A stretch of 64,000 bases of DNA from Paenibacillus sp. W2I17 (GCF_030815985.1 NZ_JAUSXM010000001.1:5642001-5706000); one strand, 5' to 3'; shown: positions 36,755 to 47,412, counted from the first letter of the stretch. Numbers and translations are program-made. The notes: generated from the letters alone by a model not told the origin.

Positions 36755-37882
36755 ATGGGCAAGAACGGGAAACGTATTATTACCATATTGCTGGCAGGCT
36801 GCCTGATTGCTGTAGCGTTGCCACGCACAGTTGATCTGGATCAACTATACGCTGCATCAGGAACCTCAGATATATCCACGGCAACAGATTTGCGCCAGAC
36901 CTTGCTTACCGCAATGTCACAGCGAACGGAGGAACTTGTTTTTACATACAAAGGCAATGTGAAAGGCCTCAAAAAACAATTACAAACCTCCATCGATGAG
37001 GCAATGAAGAGTGACCCCTATATCCAATATACCGTTAAAAGTTATGCATTTAATTATAAAGGCTCCAATGTGTCGGCCGAGGTGCATGTGACTCTCTCCT
37101 ATCGGGAGACCAAGGAGCAGACCGATTATGTGAATCGTAAAGTCACAAACGTGTTGAAAGAAATCATCAAACCCGGCATGACGGATCATGAGAAGGTCAA
37201 GGTCATCCATGACTGGATTGTGCTTAACCTTTCCTACGATACTTCGTTGAAGAAATATACGGCCTACGACGGGCTTGTTACAGGCAGTACCGTATGTCAA
37301 GGATACTCATTGCTGGCTTATCGGATGCTGGAGCGAGTAGGTATCGATAACCGGATTGTGGAAGGTACAGCGGGCGGGCAGCTTCATGCCTGGAATATCG
37401 TGAACCTGGACGGCAAGTGGTATCACATGGACACCACCTGGGATGACCCTACCCCTGACCGCAAAGGTAAGGTGAGCCACAGCTATTATTTGCTTAGTGA
37501 TGATGAGATGGCACGTGACCATATCTGGACAGGCAAAAGCAAGTACCCTGCTGCGCCTGCCCCGTATCGGGAAGCTTTACTGAAGCTGGTGAAGGCCGGA
37601 GATAGCAAAAAGGCTGCCTATCAGAAGCTGTACCATGCTCTCGACTATTCCCTGTATGATGAACAGGATGCCGTCAAAGGCCATGCTGCGCTGAAGACCA
37701 AGGTTCAAAGTACACTGAAGGAAGGCGGAACCTCGCTCACGTTCAGGTACAAGGGTACGGAGGCTGGACTGATTGAAGATTTGCAGGATTTGTACCAACT
37801 TGGCATGAAATCGATATCTTATTATGTGTCCAAAATGGAAGGTACTACGGATCTGCGCGTCAAAATTAACTGGACACTATAA
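36755..37882 (+). CDS. Secreted transglutaminase-like domain protein
   Basis: 375 residues. A signal peptide spans residues 1-30 (GKRIITILLAGCLIAVALP). The transglutaminase-like core has Cys in GSTVCQGYSLLAYRM (about 180), His in GGQLHAWNIVNLDGKWYHMD (about 212) and Asp in DTTWDDPTPD, a complete protease/amidase-like triad. C-terminal residues 290-375 are a helical domain resembling the N-terminal one (FTYKGNVKGLKKQL and FRYKGTEAGLIEDL), an internal duplication flanking the core. It may process or cross-link wall proteins next to the S-layer and adhesin genes. Confidence 0.87.
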   Translation: MGKNGKRIITILLAGCLIAVALPRTVDLDQLYAASGTSDISTATDLRQTLLTAMSQRTEELVFTYKGNVKGLKKQLQTSIDEAMKSDPYIQYTVKSYAFNYKGSNVSAEVHVTLSYRETKEQTDYVNRKVTNVLKEIIKPGMTDHEKVKVIHDWIVLNLSYDTSLKKYTAYDGLVTGSTVCQGYSLLAYRMLERVGIDNRIVEGTAGGQLHAWNIVNLDGKWYHMDTTWDDPTPDRKGKVSHSYYLLSDDEMARDHIWTGKSKYPAAPAPYREALLKLVKAGDSKKAAYQKLYHALDYSLYDEQDAVKGHAALKTKVQSTLKEGGTSLTFRYKGTEAGLIEDLQDLYQLGMKSISYYVSKMEGTTDLRVKINWTL

Positions 37883-37897
37883 CAACCGTTTGAACAG

Positions 37898-37927
37898 GAT
37901 GCTCCGCTTGAGGAGTGTCCTTTTTTT
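37898..37927 (+). terminator. Terminator after transglutaminase gene
   Basis: GGATGCTCC / GGAGTGTCC stem with two G-U pairs, loop GCTTGA, T7. Confidence 0.8.
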
Positions 37928-38044
37928 GTCGTGTTTTGTCTGAAATAACGATAATTTGGAGAATGTCTATTTTTTGTATATGTCGCTTTGCTATTCTAAT
38001 CTTCGGCGTATGCCAACACTACGTACGAGGAGGATATGCAAACA

Positions 38045-41000
38045 ATGAGGAAAAAAGTGAGCATAGTGATCATTGCTCTGTTACTGGTCATGCAAATGAT
38101 GCAGGGTTGGATATTTACACCAACAATGCATGCTCAGGATGAATTAACTAATTTGCCAGCCAGTGCAATCAGCGATACAGCATCAGAAGAAGGTTTGGCA
38201 AGTTCGGAAGAGGTGAACAACGTTGAGGTTGCTGCCACTCCGGAAGAAGAGGGGGAGGGAAACCTCAACCAGAGCAGTTTAGCAATCGCAGCTGCAGGTC
38301 CGGTAATTACAGATCAATTGATTACCAGTGTGCAGATGTACAATCAGGAACCAGAAGACAACGGGAATGGCACGATTGAAGTCAAAGGAGATAAAATCGA
38401 GGATATTCGACCACGCATTCAGGATGAGGTGGCTGTAGTCTTTACATGGGGACTTGCAGATGACAACCACAACTACAGCGATGGCTCTACGTTCACCTTT
38501 AACTTGCCCGATAAATTCATCATCGGATCGCAGCTTAAGGGTAATCTGGATGGCGGTGTTGGGGAGTATGTGGTGAATCCAGATGGCACAATCATATTTA
38601 CCTTTAATGAACTGATCGAGCATGCGAAGCTGGAAGGCAACTTTTACGTGTGGATTAAGTTCGATGAGAGCAAGATGGAAGATGGCTTGAAACAACAGAT
38701 AGACTTTAGTTCCGTAGGGCAGGGCATCATTGATGTGCATTTTGCCAACACAGCCGTAGATAAGTTGAAGAAATCGGGAAGCGCAAACAAAAATAACTTC
38801 AACTCGGATGAAATTAAATGGACCGTAGATTTTAACCAAGGCGAGAAGGCTATGAAAAATGCTGTTCTAGCAGACACGTTCCCAGCAGAGCTAGAGCTCA
38901 AGGGCAATATCGAAATTCGCGAATTGGAAGTGCAATTGAATGGATCTGTAAAAGAAGGCCCAGTAATTAAAACGGAACCACAGTTTCCAATTCAATTGGG
39001 AGACACAGATAAGGCCTATCGTGTAACCTATACGACAAGTGTTAAAGCACCAACCACTGCTCCGTTCACCAATGTGGAGTATCAAAACCAGGTTGCGCTT
39101 ACAACGGATCAGAGCGAGCACGACGAAACAGATATTGGCCGAGTTCGTGTGAGTTTTAATGAGCCTTTGAACAAGTCAGGGCAAGATAGTGCGTATGATC
39201 CGGTGACACAGACGGTCACATGGAAAGTGCAATATAACTACAATCAGCAAGAAATCATGCAAACGAATGCATGGATTGAAGACCGCTTTGATACGGCAAA
39301 ACAGCAACTGATCAATAATTCCGTCAAAGTGTATCAAGTGGACATTAATGCAAGTGGAGCGGCTTCGAACAGAACACTGATCAATCCAAATGAATACACA
39401 CTCGAAGCGATGGGTACAGGGTTCGATGATGGCTTCAGATTACATTTTAAGAACGATATTACAAAGGCCTATGAGATCGAATATGATACACAATCCATTC
39501 ATCGTGTTTATACAAACGACACCATTACGAACACAGTGAACATGTATGATGGTACTTCCAAAACAGGCCGAAGAGACATTCAGGAAGTCATTTTTGCAAA
39601 GAGTGTAAAAAGTGAAAACTTCAACACAAAAGAAATTGAATGGCAGATTGTTTTGAACCGTGATTTGCAGGACATGACGGATATCGTCATCACCGACAAT
39701 TACGAAGGCAGACATATGAAACTGATTCCGGGTAGTCTTCAAGTGAGTGGTGTTAACAAAGACGACTTTGAACTGACTACAGACCCGGCTGATCCAACGT
39801 ATGAAAAAGGATTCTCACTTCGCTTGAAGGACGGCGTAACGCTCAGTACGGAGCATGTTATTACTTATAAGACAAGCTTCGATCCCACAGCGGGTATGCC
39901 AACGAATGATGAATATCGCAACTCAGCCAAGATCGATTGGGAAGAGTCTGATGTAAAACAGACTGCGATTACCAAATCTGCTGCGGTCAAACCGCAAGAC
40001 TACACGATTCAAAATGGTAACAAAAAGGGTGAATATAGCGCCAAAGATAAAAAGATCACCTGGACAATCGATGTAAACTACAATTTGTTTGATATTCAGG
40101 ACGCAATCCTTAAGGATGCTTACACTGGAGACCAATCTTTCGTAGACGGCTCATTGAAGGTTCATGAGTTAGAGTTGCAGGGAGCCAATAATGTTACTGC
40201 TGTAGGTAGCGAGGTTCCGCTCACACCTGGTCAATTCCAGCTGAACCCGGACGGTAAAGGTTTTGTGTTGGATCTGGGTAACATGGGCAAAATGGCTTAT
40301 CGCATTCAGTACCAAACAAGTCTGGATGGACCATATTCTGTCGTAGGAGCTTATGCCAACCAGGCTGTTCTGACGGATGGTGAGGGTGGTGCAATACGAT
40401 TTAATAGATCAGCCAGTGTTACACCTGCCAACGGTGGTGTATACGTGCGCAAAACAGGGAAGCAAGAAGGTACAACGGATAAAGCATCATGGACGGTAAA
40501 TATCAATCCAAGTCAATCTTTCATTCCTGCGGGTAACCAATTAACAGATACCTTGTCAGAGAACCAGATTTTATTGGCTGATTCATTGAAATTATATGCA
40601 ACCAATTTACCTGCCAACAATTCAGGCAATGTATCCGCCAAAGCTGGACTTGTTGATCCGGCTGATTATGAATTGGACGTGGAGGGCAATACATTTACCT
40701 TCACCTTCAAGAAAGATATCCATACTGCATTCATTTTGGAATATCAGTCTTATATTAATGCCGATCATGGCGCCCGAATTGAGAATAAGGTTGAATTTGC
40801 AGGCCAATCTTCCTCGGTAATCGGAGAAGGTAATCTGTCGGGAATCAAAGTTTCCTTGGCTGGAGCAGGTGGAGGAGCCTCTACAGGTCTGGGCAAAATC
40901 AGAATTCACAAAGTCAGTGATACAGGAGTTCCGCTGGAGGGTGCAATATTTGCAATCTATAATGCGTCTGGAACTACGCTTCTGGAAACATTGAAACCAA

Positions 41001-42557
41001 CGGACGAGAATGGTGTGGTTGAAAGCTCCAGAAACTATCGATTAAACAATCTAACCAACGGTGTACCTTATAAGTTAAAAGAGTTATCTGCACCGGCAGG
41101 ATACTTGGTTGATCCTGAATATGGCTCTGCCTCAGGTAAAACGATTGAATTCAAGGATGCGGATATCGCTTTTGAAATTGAAAACAAAAAGATTCGTCAA
41201 GGCTTTGAATTAACCAAGGTAGATGCGGTGGACTCAGCCAAGGCACTTAAGGGTGCAACTTTCGAATTGTACTCCAAGGACGGCGCAACGCGAGAGAAAA
41301 TCGATGAGTTAACGACAGGGGAAGATGGGAAGATCGCCAAAGGTGGACTTTCGCCAGGGGATTATGAGCTGGTAGAAGTCGTGGCACCTGAGTTTTATCA
41401 ATTGGATGCTACACCAATCCCGTTTACGATTGTAGAGAATCAGACGGAGAGTATTACACTGACGAAGTCGAATGCAATGGGTGCAGGCGGTAAACTTGTC
41501 GTTACCAAAGTAAATGCCAAGGATAAGTCCGTATTAAGCGGAATTGAATTCGAATTGCGTGATCGTTCCAACATTGTCATCGATACAAAAGTAACCGACC
41601 TAAATGGGGTCATTGAATTCGATGGTTTGGACTATGGTTCATATACGTTGGTAGAGACCAAGGCAGAAGGCTTTGTTATTGAACAGCCGGAGACCATCGT
41701 ATCTATTATCAAACCGGAAACTCAATTAACCATTGAAAATAAAAAAAATGATCGTTCCGTGAAATTGATTAAAACCAATGCGGGTCGAACTCAGCACCTT
41801 CAAGGAGCTGTGTTTGAATTACGGGCCCAAACTGCATTGATGGATGCAAATGGGAATTGGGAGTTCCACAAGGTAACAGGTCTAGATGAAGCTTCACTGA
41901 CAACCAATCAACAAGGTGAAATAGTACTTGGAAGGCTTGGATATCAATAAATATCAGTTGGTTGAAATAAAAGCACCTAACGGATACATGTTGGAAACAA
42001 CACCAGTACCATTTGAAATTACGAACATACAAACCGAAGCCGTAGTTGTGGAAAAAACAAATCAGGCTATCCCGGTATCGGGTGGTGGGTCTAGTGGACC
42101 TTATAATCCGGGAACACCTACTACGGGTGTAACACCAGATCCAGAGAAACCAGTAACTCCAGAACCAGGAACGCCAAATCCGTCGGTTCCAGGCACGGTT
42201 GTAACTGAACCTACAGAGTCTGGGGGAGGAACCGAAAGTCCGACAGATGAAGAATCCGGGGTAGTGCCACCGACACCAGGCGATTCCAACGGTGACGGCA
42301 CTGCACCTCCAGTTGGGGATACAGATGCACCGGATGGGGATGGTGCACTTGCACCTCCTGCTGGAACGGATACAGAAGGATCACAGGGCAATGGAAATTC
42401 TGCATCACAGACAAACGGAAATTCTGGATCTCAGGGAATGCTGCCACAAACAGGTGAAGAGAGCACAATGGCTTACACTGCTGTGGGCATGATGCTGATG
42501 GCGTTAGGTAGCGCGGGATTCATGTACTTCCGCCGCAGACAACAGCTTCATCGCTAG
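38045..42557 (+). pseudogene. LPXTG adhesin with collagen-binding and CnaB repeats, frameshifted
   Basis: ATG at 38045, 11 bases after GAGGAGG; signal peptide near residues 1-32. Five collagen-binding-like beta domains follow (each with a WTVDFN/WKVQYN-type strand), then four CnaB/SpaA domains starting at residues about 950, 1052, 1148 and 1237, with VSDTGVPLEGAIFAIYN and ELVEVVAPEF signatures that form isopeptide bonds. At GG 41930-41931 one extra G shifts the frame and the reading ends at 41950. The +1 frame continues as GLDINKYQLVEIKAPNGYML, a PEP-rich linker, LPQTG (42441-42455), a membrane helix and RRRQQLHR. Removing one G gives a roughly 1500-residue anchored protein. Mutation and sequencing error are both possible. 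Confidence 0.9.
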
Positions 42558-42598
42558 ATCAAAACACGCAGTATCTAAAATTTATCGTGTGTAGATAG

Positions 42599-42664
42599 AA
42601 TACCCTCTAGCATTCACTACGAAGACTTAGCGTCGACGTGTGAATATGCTAGAGGGTATTTTTG
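42599..42664. terminator. Bidirectional terminator between adhesin and sortase
   Basis: AATACCCTCTAGCAT (42599-42613) pairs perfectly with ATGCTAGAGGGTATT (42646-42660), extended inside by TCAC/GTGA, with T-rich flanks on both strands. It serves the two convergent genes. Confidence 0.9.
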
Positions 42665-42681
42665 GTGATATTTAGGGAGAA

Positions 42682-43323
42682 TCAGGTCCCCGTAACATTC
42701 GGTTTCACTTCAATAGCTCTTACAATTAGGCGATGTGTTGGATTGACGAGTGGATCACAGGTAATCAAGGTAAGGACCTGTCCAAGCCCGGGATCCTCCA
42801 GCACAGATAAGTCAGTTGGCTCCACAACGGATATCTGGTCTACCTTGTATTGGATAATCGTTCGATCTGCCAGGGTGACTTCCATTGAATCACCAATCTG
42901 GAGTTCTCCCAGACGATTGAACAGCCGTCCTTTTTTGTGGGCGCGATGAGCGGCTATGGCAGCATTACCTTTGTTCCCGATACTGGTGGTTTCGACAAGA
43001 TGGGTTGCAGCTACCTTCATATTGCCCTCCGTTGCACCCTCCAGAATCGGTAAGCGGACATCAATCTTGTCAATCGATAGCACCCCCAACGTATCCGAGG
43101 AGGCCTCTTGCACTGTACCTGTATTTTCAGTAGTCGGCTCGGCAGAAGCTGCATCCTGTATGCCTTGTTCGAAGGAGTGATTAAGCTTAGATAAGCCGTT
43201 TTGCAATTGCTCCAGATCGTTCATGACACGGGTTTGCTGCCAGTCATAATACGTTTCCCGCAGGAAAGGAAAGCTGATGATCAGGATGCCCAGTAGAACG
43301 AGCAGAATAGAGAATTTTTTCAT
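42682..43323 (-). CDS. Sortase (class D-like)
   Basis: 213 residues. A single N-terminal helix (KFSILLVLLGILIISFPFL) anchors it; a 50-residue linker follows. The catalytic domain has LGVLSIDKIDVRLPI, His in AAHRAHKKG, Cys in TLITCDPL and Arg in THRLIVRA. It cleaves sorting signals between Thr and Gly and links the protein to the wall. Convergent neighbour of the LPQTG adhesin, so the two are a probable enzyme-substrate pair. Confidence 0.93.
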   Translation of the reverse strand: MKKFSILLVLLGILIISFPFLRETYYDWQQTRVMNDLEQLQNGLSKLNHSFEQGIQDAASAEPTTENTGTVQEASSDTLGVLSIDKIDVRLPILEGATEGNMKVAATHLVETTSIGNKGNAAIAAHRAHKKGRLFNRLGELQIGDSMEVTLADRTIIQYKVDQISVVEPTDLSVLEDPGLGQVLTLITCDPLVNPTHRLIVRAIEVKPNVTGT

Positions 43324-43455
43324 TATATATCAACTCCCGTTATCCAAGAAAAATAGTATACCTTTCTCTATTCTACTTACGGATCTATACAAAATATGGA
43401 CAGGAACAGAAGTACATACAGGAATTGATCAGGGGGAGAGTCGACCCAAAACAAA

Positions 43456-43513
43456 ATATCCCCGTATCGCTACAGTAGAAAAACTGCAACGCCACGGGGA
43501 GGTTTTTTTTAAT
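43456..43513 (+). terminator. Orphan terminator-like hairpin between sortase and lysP
   Basis: CCCCGT pairs with ACGGGG with a broken inner stem (CAGT/ACTG), followed by T8 on the plus strand. Both flanking genes are on the minus strand, so no annotated transcript ends here. A short plus-strand RNA is one explanation. The rest of 43324-43596 shows no gene. Confidence 0.4.
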
Positions 43514-43596
43514 ATGAAGTTAAATCGTAGCAACTGTATAAGTTAAACTAACCATTTACATGAGAACGTAAAGGACAGAAACAACCTGATTCTTCG

Positions 43597-45078
43597 TTAG
43601 TGCTTATCAGTTGGTGAATCAGTAGGTGTGAAATCACATTCCTGCAGCGGCACCACTTTGGTCTTTTTGATCCATTTGTAACCGAGCCACAACACCAGGA
43701 ACAGGGGTACGCTCAAGTAGGCAACGATGGCTCCACTCCAGTCGATCTGATCACCCGTAAATGCCTGATAGTTCTGCCCGATGATCACGATGATACACAG
43801 GACAAAAGCAAAGATCGGCCCAAACGGGAACCAGCGTGCACGGTAAGGCAGATCGCTCAGATCCCTGCCTTGTGCAACGTATGCACGACGGAAGCGATAA
43901 TGACTGATAGCGATACCCAGCCAAGTGATAAAACCACACATACCGGATGCATTCAGCAACCAGGTGTACACAATCCCATCACCGAACAGGGAGGCAAGGA
44001 ACGCCAACATACCAACAGCTGTTGTAAGCAAAAGTGCATTCATTGGAATGCCCTTTTTGTTCAGCTTGCCCAGGAAACGAGGGGCTTTACCGTCACGGGC
44101 AAGGGCATAGAGAACCCGGCTCGAAGCGTACATGCCTGAGTTACCGGCAGAGAGTACAGAAGTCAGAATAACGGCATTCATCACGGAAGCAGCAATGGCG
44201 AGGCCGGCTTTCTCAAACACCAGTGTGAACGGGCTGACACCGATATTCTCCAGATCACCTTTGAGCAGATTCGGATGCGTATAAGGGATGATCAGACTGA
44301 TCACAGTAATCGCTAAAATGTAAAAAATCAGAATGCGCCAAAATACCTGACGAATTGCACGAGGTACATTTTCGCGCGGGTTTTCACTTTCACCGGCGGC
44401 TACCCCGATAAGCTCGGTACCTTGGAATGAGAATCCAGCAGCCATGAACACACCAAGTACAGCGAAGAATCCGCCATGGATGGGCGCATCACCGATGGTG
44501 AAGTTGCTGAAACCAACCGCTTCTCCGCCCATAATACCAAAGATCATGAGCACACCAACGGCCAGGAAGATGATCACGGTAGCAACTTTGATAATGGCGA
44601 ACCAGTACTCGGACTCTCCATAGCCTTTAACGGACAGCACGTTCAAGGCAAAGATCAGCACGAGGAACAATAAGCTCCATAACATGGACGAACTGTCAGG
44701 GAACCAGTATTTAATGAGTACTGTAGCGGCAGCAAGCTCTGCTGCAATGGTTACCGCCCAGTTGTACCAAAAGTTCCAGCCCATGGCGAACCCGAGAGCA
44801 GGATCGACAAAACGTGCGGCATACGTATTAAATGAACCGGAGTCCGGCATAAAGGTAGCAAGCTCACCAAGGCTGGTCATTAGGAAATAAACCATGATGC
44901 CAACGGCTGCATAGGCAATTAATGCTCCACCAGGGCCTGCGGTTGAGATGGCGGTACCACTTGCGAGAAACAGCCCGGTACCAATCGAGCCACCTAGGGC
45001 GATCATCGTCATATGGCGTGCGCGTAATCCTTTTTTCAGGGAAGGTCCAGTTGTTGTTGGGTTACTGCGGTCTTGCAT
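43597..45078 (-). CDS. lysP: Lysine-specific amino acid permease (APC family)
   Basis: 493 residues, about the size of E. coli LysP, with 12 hydrophobic helices. N-terminal RHMTMIALGGSIGTGLFLAS is the unwound substrate-binding helix of amino acid-polyamine-cation permeases; GELATFMPDSGSFNTYAARF and FSFQGTELIGVAAGE are conserved in the LysP/AnsP group. The family alone would leave the substrate open, but the 5' leader is a lysine riboswitch, so lysine uptake is strongly supported. AAGGAGTG precedes the ATG. Confidence 0.93.
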   Translation of the reverse strand: MQDRSNPTTTGPSLKKGLRARHMTMIALGGSIGTGLFLASGTAISTAGPGGALIAYAAVGIMVYFLMTSLGELATFMPDSGSFNTYAARFVDPALGFAMGWNFWYNWAVTIAAELAAATVLIKYWFPDSSSMLWSLLFLVLIFALNVLSVKGYGESEYWFAIIKVATVIIFLAVGVLMIFGIMGGEAVGFSNFTIGDAPIHGGFFAVLGVFMAAGFSFQGTELIGVAAGESENPRENVPRAIRQVFWRILIFYILAITVISLIIPYTHPNLLKGDLENIGVSPFTLVFEKAGLAIAASVMNAVILTSVLSAGNSGMYASSRVLYALARDGKAPRFLGKLNKKGIPMNALLLTTAVGMLAFLASLFGDGIVYTWLLNASGMCGFITWLGIAISHYRFRRAYVAQGRDLSDLPYRARWFPFGPIFAFVLCIIVIIGQNYQAFTGDQIDWSGAIVAYLSVPLFLVLWLGYKWIKKTKVVPLQECDFTPTDSPTDKH

Positions 45079-45132
45079 GGAAACACTCCTTCATTCGATA
45101 TACTGATGTTTGCGATACTTGAACTCATAAAC

Positions 45133-45164
45133 AAAAAGACCACAGGCATCAGCCTGCGGTCTTT
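45133..45164 (-). terminator. Riboswitch-controlled terminator before lysP
   Basis: On the minus strand AAAGACCGCAGGC / GCCTGTGGTCTTT with TGAT loop is followed by T5, 55 bases before the lysP start. It forms the expression platform of the adjacent lysine aptamer. Confidence 0.88.
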
Positions 45165-45199
45165 AATATTTCAATGTCCGCACCATGTCCCAGATGATT

Positions 45200-45410
45200 A
45201 AGATAGCTCAACACAGAAGAATTCATACCTTTATATAAAGGAAATGTACTTCCGTGACAGTTCTGCGCCTTTCGACAGCAGCCCCAGCTCACCGGACCGT
45301 ATAAGGAACGTCCAGCGAGCTTCGGCGGGTACACCTTTCGGCTGATCTCATAAGCGGCTCCTTAGCGCCTCCATCAGCGTACTGATCGCACCCGCGACCT
45401 CTACCTCACC
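45200..45410 (-). ncRNA. Lysine riboswitch (L box)
   Basis: Reading the minus strand, the aptamer core is present: GAGGTAGAGGTCGCG (45393-45407), GCCGAAAGGTG (45332-45342), GCCGAAGCT (45318-45326) and the closing GAGCTATCTT (45200-45209), which pairs with GAGGTAG to form P1. These match the conserved lysC L-box segments. Lysine binding should favour the downstream terminator and shut off lysP. Confidence 0.92.
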
Positions 45411-45426
45411 ATCAATGGATGAGGTG

Positions 45427-45454
45427 TATCTATTGTCTATGAAATTATGAACAA
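45427..45454 (-). promoter_or_regulatory. Candidate lysP promoter
   Basis: On the minus strand TTGTTC (45454-45449) and TAGATA (45432-45427) with a 16-base spacer lie just upstream of the aptamer. Confidence 0.5.
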
Positions 45455-45558
45455 CACAACTTAACACCGTGTGTCCTGTTTAGTAAACAGACAATCAGTA
45501 TAACGCGCATGGTTTTTCAGTGCAATAACAATTGTTGGATGTGAGGTCTAAGAGACCA

Positions 45559-46701
45559 CTATTCCTCTTTTTTGTTACGGCCAGCCATCTGCTGCCATAC
45601 CGTTCCAGCAGCCTGTTCGCCCGATTCGATCCGTTCCAGAGCCATCTTGGCCTGCAGGCTGACTTCGAATTCGGGATCATCGGCTGCAACTCGCAAGGCT
45701 TGTTCTGCTTCTTCTGTTCCGACCTCATATAGAAAACGAGCTGCACGCCAGCGTACAAGTTTACTTTTATCGGATAACGTGGCTGTCATAGCTGGGGTTG
45801 CAGCAGGGTCACCGATATCAGACAGGGTGTCACCGGCAGTACGGCGTACCGCAGGAGAACTGTCCTGGAGTGCTTCATACAGCAATTCCATCGCTTCCGG
45901 TGTACGAATGTCACCCAGGTATACGACAGCCAAGCGACGTATCTGCATTTTGTTGTCATGCAAGGCATGGGCTACGAGAGGCAGTCTTTCTGCCGTAGGC
46001 TCCATGCCGTCAAATGCCGCATAGCGAACATTCCAGTCCTCGTTTCGCAGAGCCTCTTCAAGTTCGGCTCCATCCAATTCACGGCGGCGCTCCACGAATT
46101 CTTCGGATTTGGTACCATGTTCAATGGCCTGTTTGATAACCTGCTCGAGTCGTTCCGGGGGATAAGCGGCTTCCAATTCCTGTTCGACTTCACGTGCGAT
46201 GTCCGGTAACTCGCCATATCGAACGCCGTAATCACTCAGTTTACGTTCTTTGATCATTGTTGCACTGGCGACTTCTGTCACGGCTTTGACAAAACGATCT
46301 GACAACGAGATTCGTTCTTCCTTGACCCCGGCCTTGACCCTAATTTGCATCGGTACGCCACGGAAGAATTGTACAAATACCTGTGCTTCTCCGAAGTGCT
46401 CGCCTGAACCATCTTCGGATTCAATCCAGTCCAGATCAATGCCTTGCTGTCCAAGGCGATTTTGGACTTCGCCCAAGATAACGGACCAGTCGGCATTTCC
46501 TTTACGATCAAGTGCCACAAAGTCTGTTGTGTGGAACACACTCTTCACACCGGGAATATGAAGCATCTGGCGAATGAACGCCGGAGCAGATCGTTCGTTG
46601 TCCAGAGTATATGTTTTGCGAATTCCGTCCTCCAGACGTTCATCGAGATGTAACATCATCGTATTTGGACTCGGTGTTGGTTCAATGGAAACAATATTCA
46701 T
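45559..46701 (-). CDS. NifU-N/HEAT-repeat protein (virulence factor C-like)
   Basis: 380 residues from ATG at 46701, 8 bases after GGAGG. Residues 1-90 resemble the scaffold-protein Nfu/NifU N-terminal domain (IVSIEPTPSPNTMMLHLDE). The C-terminal half has HEAT-like repeats: NEDWNVRYAAFDGM, KMQIRRLAVVYLGDI, SSPAVRRTAGDTLSDIGDP, KLVRWRAARFLYEVG, EFEVSLQAKMAL. The same arrangement occurs in the conserved virulence factor C (CvfC) family of staphylococci and bacilli. A protein-binding scaffold is likely; no catalytic site is seen. Confidence 0.85.
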   Translation of the reverse strand: MNIVSIEPTPSPNTMMLHLDERLEDGIRKTYTLDNERSAPAFIRQMLHIPGVKSVFHTTDFVALDRKGNADWSVILGEVQNRLGQQGIDLDWIESEDGSGEHFGEAQVFVQFFRGVPMQIRVKAGVKEERISLSDRFVKAVTEVASATMIKERKLSDYGVRYGELPDIAREVEQELEAAYPPERLEQVIKQAIEHGTKSEEFVERRRELDGAELEEALRNEDWNVRYAAFDGMEPTAERLPLVAHALHDNKMQIRRLAVVYLGDIRTPEAMELLYEALQDSSPAVRRTAGDTLSDIGDPAATPAMTATLSDKSKLVRWRAARFLYEVGTEEAEQALRVAADDPEFEVSLQAKMALERIESGEQAAGTVWQQMAGRNKKEE

Positions 46702-46943
46702 CAATGTAACCTCCTATAGTACCAGATTCATCTTTAACTTCCCGTAAATTAAATCACACGGGTATTTCTCTATTTTACATCAATGTGTGGAATCTGCGAA
46801 ATCATCCAGAAGTGAAGTGGACGTTTCTAACACTTAATGTGAAGAAGTACGAAATTTGTTAACACTTCTTTCATGTTCACGCACAAACATTTTTAAACGA
46901 AAATTGACACAATAAAGATAAGAATCAACTGGAGGTTATACCT

Positions 46944-47363
46944 ATGGAACCCATTACCGTGCTCTCGGATGGAAAACGTCGTATTGCATATGAGAATATT
47001 ATTCAATTGTTCAGGAACTGGATTGAGGACTCAACATCCGGTTCTGCGATAGAAACACATCGGGGAAGTTGGGAAAATGCCCGTTATTGTATTGTTGATT
47101 ATCACGTTGCCGAAGAAGCGGTGTCAGCAGCAAATGCCATTCGGGCTTTTATGCCACAACTTCCGTTACTGGTCATTACAGATTTCCAATCCCTTATTCG
47201 GAAGCGTCACCTACAACAGATTACAGGTGCGGGTGAGATGAAGATGATTCTCTGGAACGAGCAAGACCCGAATCAACTGATCAAGGATATGGAAAATTGG
47301 TTGCATTCTTCGTCTATCCATAAATCAGAAATAGCCATACCACCCATCTTATCCATGAGATAA
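46944..47363 (+). CDS. Receiver-like orphan protein, unknown function
   Basis: 139 residues, no recognised family. The pattern YCIVDYHVAEEAV (Asp52), LPLLVITDFQ and MKMILWNEQDPNQLIKDMENW follows the beta-alpha order of a CheY-like receiver, with Asp52 at the phospho-acceptor position, but the N-terminal acidic pair and the conserved Lys are not evident. GGAGGT lies before ATG. It stands tail to tail with an OmpR-type response regulator and near a large histidine kinase, so it may be a degenerate receiver tuning that pair. This is inference. Confidence 0.65.
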   Translation: MEPITVLSDGKRRIAYENIIQLFRNWIEDSTSGSAIETHRGSWENARYCIVDYHVAEEAVSAANAIRAFMPQLPLLVITDFQSLIRKRHLQQITGAGEMKMILWNEQDPNQLIKDMENWLHSSSIHKSEIAIPPILSMR

Positions 47364-47412
47364 AAGAGGGATATGGCCAAAAGTGTTTAACTTTTTAATC
47401 GTTACGATCGTA

